Assembly (NCBI GenBank): GCA_016946835.1 | Contig: JACVTC010000049.1 | Coordinates: forward strand, 411,501 to 471,500 | Length of the DNA stretch: 60,000 nucleotides | Source of the DNA: Neocallimastix lanati (nom. inval.) | Lineage: Eukaryota > Neocallimastigomycota > Neocallimastigomycetes > Neocallimastigales > Neocallimastigaceae | Reading direction: 5' to 3' | Part shown: piece after piece, positions 10,072 through 22,884 of the stretch | Layout of the letters: each line of letters begins with the position of its first letter | Numbering within the stretch: position 1 is the first letter of the stretch | Made by a program: the position numbers and the translations under genes | Notes under the pieces: generated by a model | Database searches by the model: none | What the model saw: only the letters and a program-made list of their open reading frames with translations | Told to the model about the DNA's origin: nothing

Positions 10072-12237
10072 TTAAACAAACCTATCTGAATCGGTATTTT
10101 CAGTTTCTGATTTAATTTTATTTTCATTTTCTATTTATATATAAATGATTATGAAAAAAATTTTTAATTTTATATATTATAATTTTTAATTAGCAAATTA
10201 TTCAAATAAATGATAATAAATTAAAATTAACATTTACCATTTAAACAATTTTCCATTTCTTCACTGTTATATTCCTCAGCTATTTCTTTTTAAATATAAA
10301 TGTTTAAATTAAAATTTTTTATTTTATATATTAGAATTTTTTAATTAATAAAAATTATTAAAATAAATAATGATAAATTAAAATTAATTTTTACCATATA
10401 AACATTTTTCCATTTCTTTACTGTTATATTCCTCAGCTATATCCAATGGGGTATCTGAGTAATCATTCAATGAATTCGATTGATTTTCTTTATTCACTAA
10501 AGATCTTACAATTTCAATATTATTTAAGTAACAGGCAATATGTAAAGGTAAATTATTTTTATTATCCTTTATTGTAACATCAGCATCATTATCAATGAAC
10601 AAGTTCACTATATCTTTTTCTTTAAAATAACATGCTATCATTAAAGCATTTATACCATATTTAGTCTGTATATTTATATTAATTTTTGAATATTTTAATA
10701 AACATTTTATTAATTCCATATTCCCTTTTTTACATACCATTATTAATGGAGTATCACCAAATTCATTTGTTTCATTTATATTCAATTCAATTTTATTTTC
10801 ATTAGCAAATTCTATTAATAAATTGACAATTTCAATATTGCTTTTTTTAATAGCATTTACAAATAAATAATTTCCATATTTTTCTTCATTCAATTTAGAA
10901 ATAAAATTGCTTTCATTGGCATATTCTATTAATAATTTAATCATTTTTATATTATTGATTTTACTAGCGTATTCTACTAATATTTTAATCATTTCGAAAT
11001 TGTTATTATTAAATGCCAATAAAAGTGGAGAATTTCCGTTTTTATTTTTCTCATTCATTTCTAATTTGATTTTTTTTGCATTAGCATAATCAATCAATAA
11101 ATTAACCATTTCAATACTATTCTTTTCAGTAGCTTTGAGAAGTGGATAATTTCCTTTGCTATTTTTTTCATTCATTTCTAATTTGATTTCTTTTGCATTA
11201 GCATAATCAATCAACAAATTAATCATTTCAACATTATTCTCTTGAGAGGCAAGAATACAAAGAAGTGGATAATTCCCATAAGTATTCTGTTTATTTATAT
11301 TTAAATAAATATTATTTTTCTTGGCATATTCTATTAATAATCGAATTATTTTAATATTATTGTTATAAATGGACCAAAGAAATGGATAATTACTATATAC
11401 ATTGGGTTTATTTATTTCCAAAACAATATTATTATCATTGGCATATTTAATTAATAATTTAACTATTTCAATATTATTCCTTTTAGTAGCCCATAGAATT
11501 GGATAATTCCCATGCATATTATGTTCATTTATATTTAAAATAATATTATTTTTATTGGCATAATTAATTAATAATTTAACCTTTTCAACATTATTCTTTT
11601 CAGTGGCTTTGAGGAGTGGATAATTTCCTGTGTTACTATTTTCATTCATTTCTAATTTGATTTTATTTTTATTAGCATAATCAATCAACAAATTAACCAG
11701 TTCCATATTATTCTTTTCAGTGTCACAAAGGCAAAGAAGCGGATAATCCCCATAATTATTCTGTTCATTTATATTTAATACAATATTTTTACTAGTAGCA
11801 TAATCAATTAATAATTGAACTATTTCAATATTATTATTATAAATGGACCAAAGAAATGGATAATTCCTATATACATTATGTTCATTTATTTTCAAAACTA
11901 TATTATTGTCATTGGCATATTTAATTAATAGTTTTACTATTTTAATATTATTATTTTTAATTGCCCTAAAAAGCGGATAATTTCGATAATTATCCTTTTC
12001 ATTAATATTTAAGATAATACTATTTTTATTAGCATATTCAATTAATAATTGAACTATTTCAATATTATTCTTTTCAGTGGCCCAGAGAAGTGGTTGTTTT
12101 CCATCACTATCCTTTTCATCTATTTTTAAAATAATATAATTGTTGTTGGAATTATTCAAAATTGATTTCACATTTTCAATATTTTCATTTTTAATTTCTT
12201 CTAAAAGTTCTTTACGTTTACTATCTATAGAAGGCAT
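10072..12237 (-). CDS. Large ankyrin-repeat protein, three exons
   Basis: Exon 1 (12,237-10,395) encodes about 614 residues: a short N-terminal region, then about 15 ankyrin repeats, most of a long 37-39 residue type (YPLL.A...NNIEIV.LLI.YAN consensus). The last four are nearer the classic 33 residues (TPLI, NALMIA, LPLHIA, TPLDIA). Ankyrin solenoids bind other proteins; no catalytic domain is seen. The exon-1 frame alone would stop at 10,384-10,386, but GT donors at 10,394 and 10,237 and AG acceptors at 10,286 and 10,131 join, all in phase 1, exon 2 (10,285-10,238) and exon 3 (10,130-10,072), giving about 650 residues. Exon 2 encodes EIAEEYNSEEMENCLN, a near copy of the end of exon 1; exon 3 adds an acidic tail ending DSDRFV and a TAA. 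Splicing is inferred, not shown. Repeats 2-5 resemble repeats 6-9 as a block. Confidence 0.85.
10131..10237 (-). other. Inferred intron 2 of the ankyrin gene
   Basis: 107 bases, GTAAAT donor and AAATAG acceptor, phase 1, homologous to intron 1. Its removal opens an acidic 19-residue C-terminus ending in TAA at 10,072-10,074. Confidence 0.7.
10286..10394 (-). other. Inferred intron 1 of the ankyrin gene
   Basis: 109 bases, GTAAAA at the donor and AAAAAG at the acceptor. It aligns along its length with the next intron, so the two are duplicates. Removing it joins codons in phase 1 without a stop. Confidence 0.7.
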
Positions 12238-12483
12238 AATTTATCTATTAAAAAAATTAAAAAAAAAAAAAATAAATAAATATCAAATAAATTTTAAAAA
12301 AAAATTTTTTTAATACATATTTTTATTTTAATTTTTACATTCAATTTTTTAATCTTCTGTAATAGAGAAAATTAAAACGAGAATTCAAAATTTTAATTAA
12401 AAAGCATTATTTTATATATAAAATTTAAATCAATTTTTCATGTAGTCACATATTTAAATTTTATTAAATATTTAATTTAACAA

Positions 12484-12516
<33 letters not shown>

Positions 12517-15333
12517 AATAAATAAAATATAATAATAGAAATATATAAATATATAAATATATAAATATATATATATATATATAATAAAAAATACAAATAT
12601 TGATATAAAAAAAAAGAAAAATAAATAACAAATCAAAATTTAAATATACTTAAAAAAAAGAATTAAGTTATATAGTAAATAATAACTACATTAAATTATT
12701 TTATGATTGTTGTTATTATTATTATTACTAATATTATATAAATTTTAAAATATAGAAAAAATAAAAAAAAAAAAAAAAAGAAAAAGAAAAAGAATACACA
12801 AGTTTTTATTAATTACCTTTATCACTTTTTTAACTCTTAAAATGTCCAACTCCTTTATTTCTATTAAAATATATACATATATTTTTTTAAGTTTTTTAAT
12901 TTTAAAAGTATTTTTTATGGTATTTTATAATTCATTTTTATTTAATTTTATTTTGTTCTATTTATATATATATATTTCTTTTTTATGTCTAATTAAATTT
13001 ATTATGGATTTTAAAATATTGTTAGGTCTTTTTATTTTTTTTTTTTTTAATACTGATAGTTCTTTTTTTTTTTTTTTTTTTTTTTATTTATTACTATTAT
13101 TTCCTTTTTATTATATATATAATATAATATATACAATATAAACAAAATATATTATATATATTATATATATTATATATATTATATATATTGTATATATTAT
13201 TTATTAGAAAAATAAAAATAAAAATAATACTATTGATTAATTTTTAATAACCAAAAAGTTTAATATTTAAAAAAAAAAAAAAAAGGAAACGATTATTAAT
13301 AAATTATATTATTAATTAACTTTTTTTTTGGAAGTAAGTATAGGAAAAAAGTTGAAAAAAAAAAAAATTTAACGCCACATCCTTTTATTATTTTTTTATT
13401 TTAAATAAATTAAATAATTGAATAAATAAATAAATAAATAAATAAATAATAAATAAGTAAATAAATTAGTAAATAATAAATAAATAACATCAAATAATAT
13501 TTAATTAAATAATTTAAAATGAAAATAATAATTTTATTAAAAATTATTAATAATGGAAATAGAAACGCATTAATTATATAATTAAGATAAGTTACTGATA
13601 TTATAATAAGAATGCATTTAAATATTTTTTTTAATCTAGAAAGAGTTGTTTTTTTAAAAGTAATTTTATTTAAGTTTGTTTATAAATATTTTGATAAAAA
13701 AAGAATTATACATGCTATGGTATAGTACTTACATTTAAGTATTTAAGCCATAATAAAATTTATTAATAAAAAAAATAATTGAATTACTACTAATAAATTT
13801 AAATATATTTTATTATATTTGTAATATATTATTTTATTATATTATATAACAAAATAATATAACCTTAAGTAAAAAAAAAAAAATTAAATATATATATATT
13901 CATATAATAAAATTTAAGTAAAAAAAAAAAATTAAATATATATATATTCATATAATAAAATTTGAGAATATATTTAACTGTTAAAAAGAAGAAATAAATG
14001 TTGAGAATATATTTAACTGTTAAAAAGAAAATATGAAAAAGATATTAGAGTGGAAAATTCTTATAAATATAATTTTAAAATGATTAGCAAGAAGGAAAAA
14101 AAATTTTAATTGTATTTTATTATTATTAAAAATTTTTAGAATCCTCTTTCATACAATTATTATTAAAGTATGCATTTAATATAGTAAATTTGGTATGTTC
14201 AATTGAAAGTAATTTTTTGAATATAATAAAATATTAAATCATGTATGATTAAAAAATAAGTTCTTTTAAATAAAATAAAAATAAAATAAAAAAAATCTTA
14301 AAAAAAAGTTAATATTAATTATTAATATAATTTAAATTTAAACTTTTGTAAGATATTAGGATAAATTTTAAGATTTCATCATATATGTATATAATAAATA
14401 CATAATAATTGATTATTAATTAAATGTATAATAAGAGATGATCATAATTATTGATTAAATAATCATTAATAGATAATCATAATAATTGATTATTTATATT
14501 ATTCTATAATAATAGATAATAATAACTTAAAGTATATAATTTTAAAACTAATGTATTTTATTTTCTAATTTTTATATCACTATTTTATTAAATATATTTA
14601 TGGGTTATGAAACAAATAAATGATTTTATATGAATATTAGTAAATTATTCCTTATTACTCTATAATATTAATTATTTTTTTAATATACTAAATTAATGTA
14701 ATAATAATATTAAAGCATTAATGTAATATATAATAAAATAACCATGTATTATATATAATGTAGGGTTATAGATGGTGTACTAATAATTAAATCTTTGTAA
14801 TGAATTGTATAAATGAAATAGTATGAGAATAATTCAGAACAAAGCTTTTTGTGAAGTCTTTTTGCTTTCTACTTAATTCTTGCATGATATTATTCTTTAT
14901 ATTAGTATATTGGTAGCTTACTTGGTGTGATATTTTTATAATTAATTAAAGAAAGTTATAATTATTAGTTTATTATAAAAAATAAAAAAAAAAAAAAAGT
15001 TATAAAATTCTTTAATATACCAAAATTTATACCAATAATGTTTATAATATTTATGTATATGATTTTTAGAATAATCTGTATGAACAAATACATATATATG
15101 TATATATATACATCATTTTATATATTTTACAATTACACTAAAATATTTTATAATAAATAAATAAAGGAAAATTAACCATTTAAAATTATATCTATAATAT
15201 TAAAAACCATTTTTATTTAAATATAAATATATCAAAATTTATTATTTTATAAAATAATATTTAAATCTTATTGTATAAATCTTAATGTCTTCTGTTTTAT
15301 TTTTTTTAATAAAATATATGTTTATTTTTAAAA

Positions 15334-15340
<7 letters not shown>
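12238..15340. other. Non-coding stretch with small tandem repeats
   Basis: Simple AT repeats throughout. Two short tandem duplications are clear: two copies of a unit of about 45 bases at 13,872-13,963 (A run plus TATATATATTCATATAATAA), then two copies of TGAGAATATATTTAACTG at 13,963-14,030. An open frame at 12,842-13,141 is mostly encoded by T runs and is not called. No recognisable gene. Confidence 0.55.
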
Positions 15341-15359
<19 letters not shown>

Positions 15360-15404
<45 letters not shown>

Positions 15405-15650
15405 TTTATTTTCATTATTATTATTTTAAATAAAATATTATTTATTTATAATATTTCTGAAATAATTTTTATTTTTTTATAAATTATAAAAATATATTGA
15501 TAATTCTTTGAAATTTAAAAACTTTAGTAAGTTCATACTTTAAAATAAAAAAAAAAAAAAAAACTTTTTGTTATTCAAGTCTATTGATATAAAGTGAAAA
15601 TAATAACTTTAATTATTAATAATTTATTTTATTAATCATTACATAAAAAT
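15360..15650 (+). repeat. Dispersed direct repeat, copy 1
   Basis: A block containing (ATT)n, AAATAAAATATTATTTATTTATAATATTT-like sequence, then ATATTGATA, TTTGAAATTTAAAA, AGTTCATACTT and GTTATTCAA occurs here and, diverged, at 16,570-16,930 in the same orientation and order. No coding content; origin unknown. Confidence 0.55.
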
Positions 15651-16569
15651 AAAATAATAAGCATTAAATTATCACTTGATTAATTATCATATGATATATA
15701 GTGTGATTTAGTATAACATGATAGATTTATGTAATATTTTCTTTATATTTTTAATATGCTATAAATCTTATATTATTTATATTATACTTTTTATAATATT
15801 AAATTAAAAGAGTATTATTTAAAGAATACTTTTTTTTTATATCAATTCTTAGCTTTTTTTTAACATTTATTTTTAATAAAGGTCTTTTAATAATAATAAT
15901 ATGAAATGTTAAAATTTTAATATTTTAAAATAAATTATATTATATAATAAATAAACTATATATTCTTCTGTCTCCCTAAAAGAATTATTACAAAAGAATT
16001 ATTTGATAATTCTTTTAAGTAAAAAAATGAATATAAATAAAGTTATTTTATTCATTATTTAATAAATAAACTTTTTTTTTTTTTTTTTTTTTTAAAAAAA
16101 ACCAAACTTTTTATAATATTTTTAGGAAAATTTAAATATAATTTAAAAAATAAAATAAAAAAGTTTTTATAGTTTATATAAATCTTAATTTTATTTTTTA
16201 TTTTATTTTATTTTATTTTTTTATTTTTATTTTTTGTATATTAATTTTTTAAGTTTGATTTTTAATTTATTTTATATGGAATCAATTGTTTAAACTGAAA
16301 CAAAATTTTAAAAAAAACTTTTTTGAATGGTTATATTAAAAATAAAAAAATAAAAAAATAAAACATTAATAACTTTTTTTTTTTTTTTCTTCAATATTTA
16401 ATTTTATTATCAAATAAAAAATAAAAATTCTTATGACTACAGCCATTATTGTTTTATTATATTTTTATTTTTAATACATTTATTATTTATTATCATTATT
16501 TTTATTTAATATAATTATTATTATATATTTAACATATATTTATTATTATTAATTTTAATACATTTATTA

Positions 16570-16930
16570 TTTATTATCATTATTATTTTTATATAATATA
16601 TTTATTATTATTATTATTTTATATAAAATATTATTTATTTATAATATTTTTAAAATTTTTTTTCTTTTAATAAATATATTGATACTTGTTTGAAATTTAA
16701 AATCTTTAATAAGTTCATACTTCAATTATAATCATTTTGATTTGAATATCAAAGAAATTTTTTTTATTTTATAGACTCTGTTATTCAAATCAAAATGATT
16801 ATAATAAATTATAAATCAAAATTAAAATTAAAAAATCAAAAATAAAAACATTTTATATATTATAAAATGATTCTATTCTTTGAAATAAATTGTATATTAA
16901 TAAATTATTAATAATATATTTTATTACTAA
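16570..16930 (+). repeat. Dispersed direct repeat, copy 2, with internal inverted repeat
   Basis: Second copy of the block at 15,360-15,650. It carries an extra perfect inverted repeat of 24 bases per arm (16,725-16,748 and 16,782-16,805) around a 33-base loop; copy 1 has an A run and no such palindrome at that place. Confidence 0.6.
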
Positions 16931-17373
16931 ATATATTATTAATAATTTTTTTTACTTTTATTCTTTGTTATAAATAATTGGTTAAATTATCATTTTAAAA
17001 ATATTTATTATTATTATATCTTATTATTTTTATATCTTATTATTTTTATTTCATATTATTTTTATATCTTATTATTTTTATTTCATATTATTTTTATATC
17101 TTATTATTTTCTCATATTAATTTTTAAATATTTATATATTAAAATAATGAATAATTAATAATTTTAAATATATATAAAAGTTTTTTTTTTATTTATTTAT
17201 TTTAAATTGAAATAATTATTAGATTTATACAAGGGAGACTTTTTCCCTGTTACATTTATTTTTATTATTTTTATTATTTTTATTATTTTTATTATTTATT
17301 AATATATTTTGTTAATGAAATATGAAAAACTTTTTTTTAGTCAAACAAACAAACAAACAAACAAACAAACAAA

Positions 17374-17420
<47 letters not shown>

Positions 17421-17890
17421 TATACATATATATATAAAAGAAAGAAAGTATTTATTTGCAGTAAGCATTTCAATTATTTTATTAGATAGAAATATAATAT
17501 ACATATTAGAAATTTTATATATTTATTTCCATTTTCATCATTTATTTATATAAAAAACATTTTATGATAATAACTTTCAAAACTTTTCAGAATTATTTTT
17601 AAAGAAATATAGAATTTAGAATTTTAGTTAAAAGTTAATACATTATTTTATTATTCATCTATTTATTTATATAATTTATATAAGAAACTACTTTTTCTAT
17701 ACAAAAAGAAAACATTAATTAATATTATAATGAAAAGATATAAAAATAATTTAAAACTTATTGGAAGATAGTTTAATAATTGTATAATTCAATATTTCAA
17801 TAATAATATTAAAAATGTATTTTCTCTCCTTTTTTTTTTTTTATATATATATTTTAATTTATCACTTTTATGACTTTCAATTTTTTTTTT

Positions 17891-18062
17891 TTTAATTATT
17901 ATTATTATTTTTAATTAAAAATTAATTTAACTTTATTTAATAATAATTAAAAAATAAAATAAATAAAAATAAAAAATAAAATTATTATTTAAATATATTT
18001 AATTTATTTAATTTGTTTAAAGTTAAATTAATTTTTAATTAAAAACAATAATAATAATTAAA
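17891..18062. repeat. Large inverted repeat (45-base arms)
   Basis: Arms at 17,891-17,935 and 18,018-18,062 are reverse complements with one mismatch, separated by 82 bases. The arms include AATTAAAAATTAATTTAACTT, so they are not just a monotonous repeat. It could be a foldback MITE, a cruciform-prone site or a hairpin RNA; there is no evidence of transcription. Confidence 0.7.
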
Positions 18063-18519
18063 GTTTTTTTATTTATTTAGTAATTAATGAAAAAATGGAA
18101 AATTTTATTTTCAGTTAACCAATTTAATTTAATAATGTTACACAAACAATTTTTTCTTATTTTTTTTTCCTTTTTTTTTTATTTGTTTTATTTTTTTTGG
18201 ATATTAATAAAATAAAAAGAAATATAAATGTAAATATATGCTTAATATAAATATTAATATATTGGAATATATAGTTTAATTTGTGCTTTTTTATTTATCT
18301 TTAAAAAGTATTTTATCACCTTTTTTTTTTATTTTTTTTATTTTTTTATTTTATTTTCCTATTAAATTTACCCATAACAAAATATTTGTTGAAAATTGTA
18401 ATTTATTAAAAAAAAAAAAAAAAGTTCAAAACGGTTAATTTTGATAGAAAATTTAGATAATAATTATTTTTATTTAAATCATTTATTACAAAGTAAATAC
18501 ATAAATGTAGTAATAAATA

Positions 18520-18870
18520 AATAATTGAATAATAAAAAGAGTATTTATTAATAAATAATAAGTAATAAATAATAAATAATAAAAAGAGTATTTATTAATA
18601 AATAATAAATAATAAATAATAATAAAAAGAGTATTTATTAATAAATAACAAAAAGAGTATTTATTAATAAATAATAAATAATAAATAATAAATAATAAAA
18701 AGAGTATTTATTAATAAATAATAAATAATAAATATTAAAAAGAGTATTTATTAATAAATAATAAATAATAAATAATAATAAAGAGTATTTATTAATAATA
18801 AATAATAATAAAGAGTATTTATTATTAAATAATAAATAATTGAATAATAAATAAATAATATATAATATAT
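18520..18870 (+). repeat. Minisatellite, AAAAAGAGTATTTATTAAT family, array 1
   Basis: About eight copies of a unit with the core GAGTATTTATTAATAAAT, separated by variable numbers of AATAAT triplets. The core contains the palindrome TTTATTAATAAA. The same family forms arrays at about 33.2-33.95 kb and 42.24-42.9 kb and single copies elsewhere. Confidence 0.85.
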
Positions 18871-19541
18871 AATATATAATTAAACTTATATAAACAAGAT
18901 TGAGTACTAAAATATTATTATATAAAAAATATTATTTTATTTTATTAATTTTTATTATTATTTAAAGTTTTAATTTATTTATTTATTATTTTATTTGTTA
19001 TATAATTAAAAGTTTTTGTTATTAATAATACCTATTATCATTATATTAAATGTATTGAATTTTTTTTTTTTTTATTAATATTTTAATTTTAATTCTCATT
19101 ATCCTCTTTTAATATATACTTTTTTTAATATATGTCAAAAAAGTATAAAATAACAAATATTTATCCTTCTTTTATTTTAATTTTTTACTTTATTTAAGAA
19201 TTTAAAAAAAAATTTTCTTTAGATATATAGAAAAAATTAATATATTTATAGAAGAAATGATAAAGTATATATAATACTTTGAAAGGAAATAAAAAATTAT
19301 GTTTAAACATTTTTTTTCTCTATCAATTTAATTTCTTTACTTTATGCTTAAAACGATATAAATATATAAAGTCAATATATAAAGTCAATAAAAAGTCAAT
19401 ATATAAAATCAATAAAAAGTCAATATATAAAATCAGTAAAAAAAAAAATCATAAATATATAAAATCAATATATATATATATAAAAATAGCAACATAAATA
19501 TAGTAATAGAAAAATAAAAAATAAAATAATATTTATAAAAA
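18871..19541. other. Upstream region of the first membrane-protein gene
   Basis: AT-rich. It includes a short array of AAAGTCAATATATAAA-like units (19,367-19,470) in an accidental 72-codon frame; no domain, so not called as a gene. It should hold the promoter and 5' UTR of the gene starting at 19,542, but no motif is distinguishable. Confidence 0.5.
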
Positions 19542-21051
19542 ATGGTAAAAAATTATAAAGAATTAGCTTTAAGAGATAGAAATAAATTTATTGAAAATGG
19601 AGCCGATGCTGGGTTTTTTGAATGGTTAGGAAGTAAAGGAACAAATTATAGTTGTTATGAAGAGTATTTAAAAGGAAGAACAGAGCAACAAATGATAAAT
19701 GTAGATATTAGTAATATAAGAACAATAGTTTATGCCTTACAGTGTCCATTTACATTTAAATATTTTTATTGGACTTTACTAGTATTTATATTACATAAAT
19801 TTAATTTTAAAAAGCCTGTTATGAAACTTATTTTATGTCATTATATATTTAGGTAAAATATTATATATAAATTTTTATTTTTATTATACTTATCATTTAA
19901 TAATAATACATTAATAATTATTTATAATATTATTTTTCAATTTACTTTTTTTTTTTTTTAATTATATATATAATTAAAATAAAACAAAACAAAAAAACAA
20001 AAAACAAAAACAAAAACAAAAAAAAAAAAAAAACAAAAAAAAAAAAAAAAATAAAAAAAAAAAATTTAATAGAACTTTAGGAGATATATGTAACCAATTA
20101 GGAGGATTATATAATAATTATTATTCTACACAAATTCATTATCCAAAAGGTCTTCCTCCAACCTATGAATGTAAAAATAATGCTATACATCCCTTTAAAT
20201 GGTTTATAAGTAGACAAGTAAGTACTGTTCTATGGTATGTAGGTGAAATATTTGGGGATTGGTATCCTTTACTTCGTACAAAAGCCGTAGTAAAAAATAA
20301 TAAGTTAATATGGTTTGTCTATGGGACATGTGGAATATTTAATTTTTCAAAAATATTATTAATTATACTACATGTTTTACATAGTCCTACAAAATTGTAT
20401 AATGATAGAGGGGCATATGATGATGATAATTCAACCCATTTTTATTCTCTTTATTATATAAATCAATTTAGTATTATCATAGCTTCTGTAATTTATGATA
20501 TTTCAGTCTATTTTGTTTTGAAAAGAACCATATTCAAAAATAATAAATTTGAACTTGGATTCCTCAAAAAATTTAAAAATCTTTCAGAATATAGAATTCT
20601 CATTTCTTCATTGTTTAGTATTATCTTTTTACCAATTATATCCGTAGTTATTATAATTAAATATTATGTTTTGAATGATGATAATTATCGAGCATTAGAT
20701 TTTAATTTTGAAACCACACGAATAATGATTACCGGGGTTCAATACTATATGATCTTTATTGATCAAATTCTATTAATATGTTATAAAGATCAGTCTAGTT
20801 ATATCAATTCTAATTCCTCTTCAAATATTTTAAATTATTCTAATGGAATCTTGAATAAATCACAAGAAATAAAATGTCAATCTAGTATTGAAAGTTCAGA
20901 TACTTTGAAATATAATGACTATCATAACTATTATTCAAATCCAAATAATAATATATTTTTAAATTCTAAAATAAATAATATCAATAATGAAAATGGAAAT
21001 ATTAATTCTTCCTATTATTATGAAATGTTAAATTTGGAAAAGCAAGCATAA
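19542..21051 (+). CDS. Multi-pass membrane protein, unknown family (copy A)
   Basis: Two exons, 19,542-19,852 and 20,073-21,051, joined in phase 2 (AG|GTAAAA donor, TTTAATAG acceptor), encode 429 residues. The intron contains long A runs. Hydrophobic segments are seen at about 72-90 (FKYFYWTLLVFIL), 183-206 (IWFVYGTCGIF..KILLIIL), about 236-258, about 281-305 and about 327-345, suggesting five or six membrane passes. Between them lie conserved blocks shared with copy B: EWL.SKGTNY.CY, GE..GDWYPLLRT.AVVKN, KFKNLSEYR.LIS and QYYMIFIDQILL. The C-terminal 80 residues are Asn/Ser-rich and probably disordered. There is no signal peptide; the N-terminus is hydrophilic. I do not recognise the family; a channel, transporter or receptor role would be a guess. 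The paralogue at 39,215 has the intron at the same codon and phase, which supports both gene models. Confidence 0.85.
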
Positions 21052-21632
21052 AAGATATCATTCTAATAATAATAATCTTGGATAGAATTAATTTTTTTTT
21101 TAAAAAAAAAAAAAAAGATAATAGAATTATTTTTATTTTATAAAATATTAAAATTAAAAAAAAAGAAAAAAAAAATAGAAATAAATAACGTAAAATAGAA
21201 TTAAATAAGACATAGTAAAAAATTAAATTTTAATAAAAATAAAATAAAAATATAATAAATATTAAATAAAAATAAAACAATAATAATAATAAAAAAAAAT
21301 AAATTAAGATAAAATGAAATAAAAATGAAATAAAATAAAAATAAAAATAAAAATAAAATAAAACAAAAATAAAAATAAAAATAAAAATAAAAATAAAAAT
21401 AAAAATAAAAAATAGAACAAATAATATAAAATGTATAAAAAAAAAAAAAAAAAAAAAAAAAGAAAAACATTAAAAAGTATTATAAAATTAATAAAAATTA
21501 TAATTATCGTTATAAATAATTGTATAAAATGTATAAAAATAATAATTTAATTATAAATAAAAAAAATACATAAAATGATCTTAAATTTTTTTTTTTTTTT
21601 TTTTTTTTATTATGAAATAATGTTTAAATATT

Positions 21633-21681
<49 letters not shown>

Positions 21682-22150
21682 TAAAATAATATTTATAAAG
21701 GTTTTAATTGTATTTTATTTCTACATCGTAAATGATAAATTTTAAAGTTCATTGAAAATTATCCCCCATTTTTAGTTAATATAAAATTGTAAATATATAA
21801 AAAAAAAAACAAAATATTTCATTCATTTTAAAATTTTTTTTTTTAGAAAATTATATATATATTATATATAATAAAAATATGATGTAATAATAATAAAACT
21901 TAAAATTTATTTATTTTTATTGCTTCACCATAAATTCATAAAACATACATACAAAAAAAAAAAAAAAAAAAAATAAAAATAAAAAAAAATAAAAAGAAAA
22001 AAAAAAATAAAATAAAAAAAAAATAAATATATATATATGTGTATATATATTTTAGAAAATGATTAACATTATTAAAACAGATGATTATTCATTATTCATA
22101 AATTGAAATTAAACTCTGATACATTCACTGTTTGTGAAAAATTGTTTAAA

Positions 22151-22184
<34 letters not shown>
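21052..22184. other. Non-coding, homopolymer-rich
   Basis: AAAAAT microsatellites (21,330-21,410) and T runs (21,587-21,608, 21,639-21,670). Nothing gene-like in either strand. Confidence 0.6.
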
Positions 22185-22185
<1 letters not shown>

Positions 22186-22340
22186 GACTACAAAATAAAA
22201 AATGTAGTCTGGGAGAAAGAGAAAAGAGCTGGTTCGACTATTGTCTATCTATAATTGCTTGAAAACTTTAAAACCTTCCATTTGATGAAGAAAGTTTCCA
22301 TTTCCAAGAAATAATAATTTGTATCCTACACGTGATCAAA
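22160..22340. repeat. Poly-T-flanked less AT-rich segment with terminal hairpin
   Basis: A T run (22,158-22,185) is followed by GACTACA, ten bases, TGTAGTC (a 7-base inverted repeat at 22,186-22,209) and then about 130 bases of higher-complexity sequence including CTGGTTCGACTATTG. On the minus strand this looks like a fragment ending in a hairpin and poly-A, like a retroposed 3' end. GGTTCGACT resembles a pol III B box, but no A box or tRNA fold was found. Identity unknown. Confidence 0.4.
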
Positions 22341-22884
22341 TACATTTTATGATAAAATATTATAAATCATTAATTAGTTATTGAGATATATGATTTAATG
22401 ATTTATTTAATTTTATTTTATTTTTATTTTTTTTTTTTTTTGTTTGTTTGTTTCGATTACTGTATTTTCTATTGGTTTAATAATTTATAATGACGTAGTT
22501 AGTTACAACTGATAAAGTACGAAGTTCAGGTTAGGTTCTTTTAAGGTTTGTTCTTTAAATGAGGAATATAATTTATATGTTTTATTAAAAATAATTTTAT
22601 TTAAATTTTATTTATTTAGAAGAATTACATTTACTTATCATTATTTAAAATGTAAACTAACATTTATTCCTAAAATTAATATTTATTTTCATATTCTGAT
22701 CTTAAGAATTACTATAATCTACTATTTATTATTCTTGGACAAAGAAATAAAACTATTTCAAAGTATTATTCTCTTTATAATTATTTACTATAATAAAGTT
22801 TTCCTATGTTAAAGTAAATATTAAGTTGACTTTCATTAATGTTTAAATTAAATAATAAAAAATATATAAATTAATTTCTAATAA
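22341..22884. other. Non-coding stretch
   Basis: AT-rich without recognisable frame or repeat. Confidence 0.5.

Noticed and set aside
12842-13141. Open frame of 99 codons, hydrophobic
   Set aside because: Built from T runs (Phe, Leu, Ile); no domain and no coding-like base periodicity.
15285-15482. Open frame with poly-Asn and poly-Ile
   Set aside because: Encoded by (AAT)n and (ATT)n microsatellites; belongs to a non-coding direct repeat.
20395-21051. 218-codon frame as a separate gene with a TTG start
   Set aside because: It is the continuation of exon 2 (20,073-21,051) of the membrane-protein gene; the Leu codon is internal.
21201-21470. Phe/Tyr-rich minus-strand frame
   Set aside because: Read through AAAAAT repeats and A runs; no gene evidence.
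22205-22230. GGTTCGACT as pol III B box of a tRNA or SINE
   Set aside because: No A box, cloverleaf or terminator at suitable distance.
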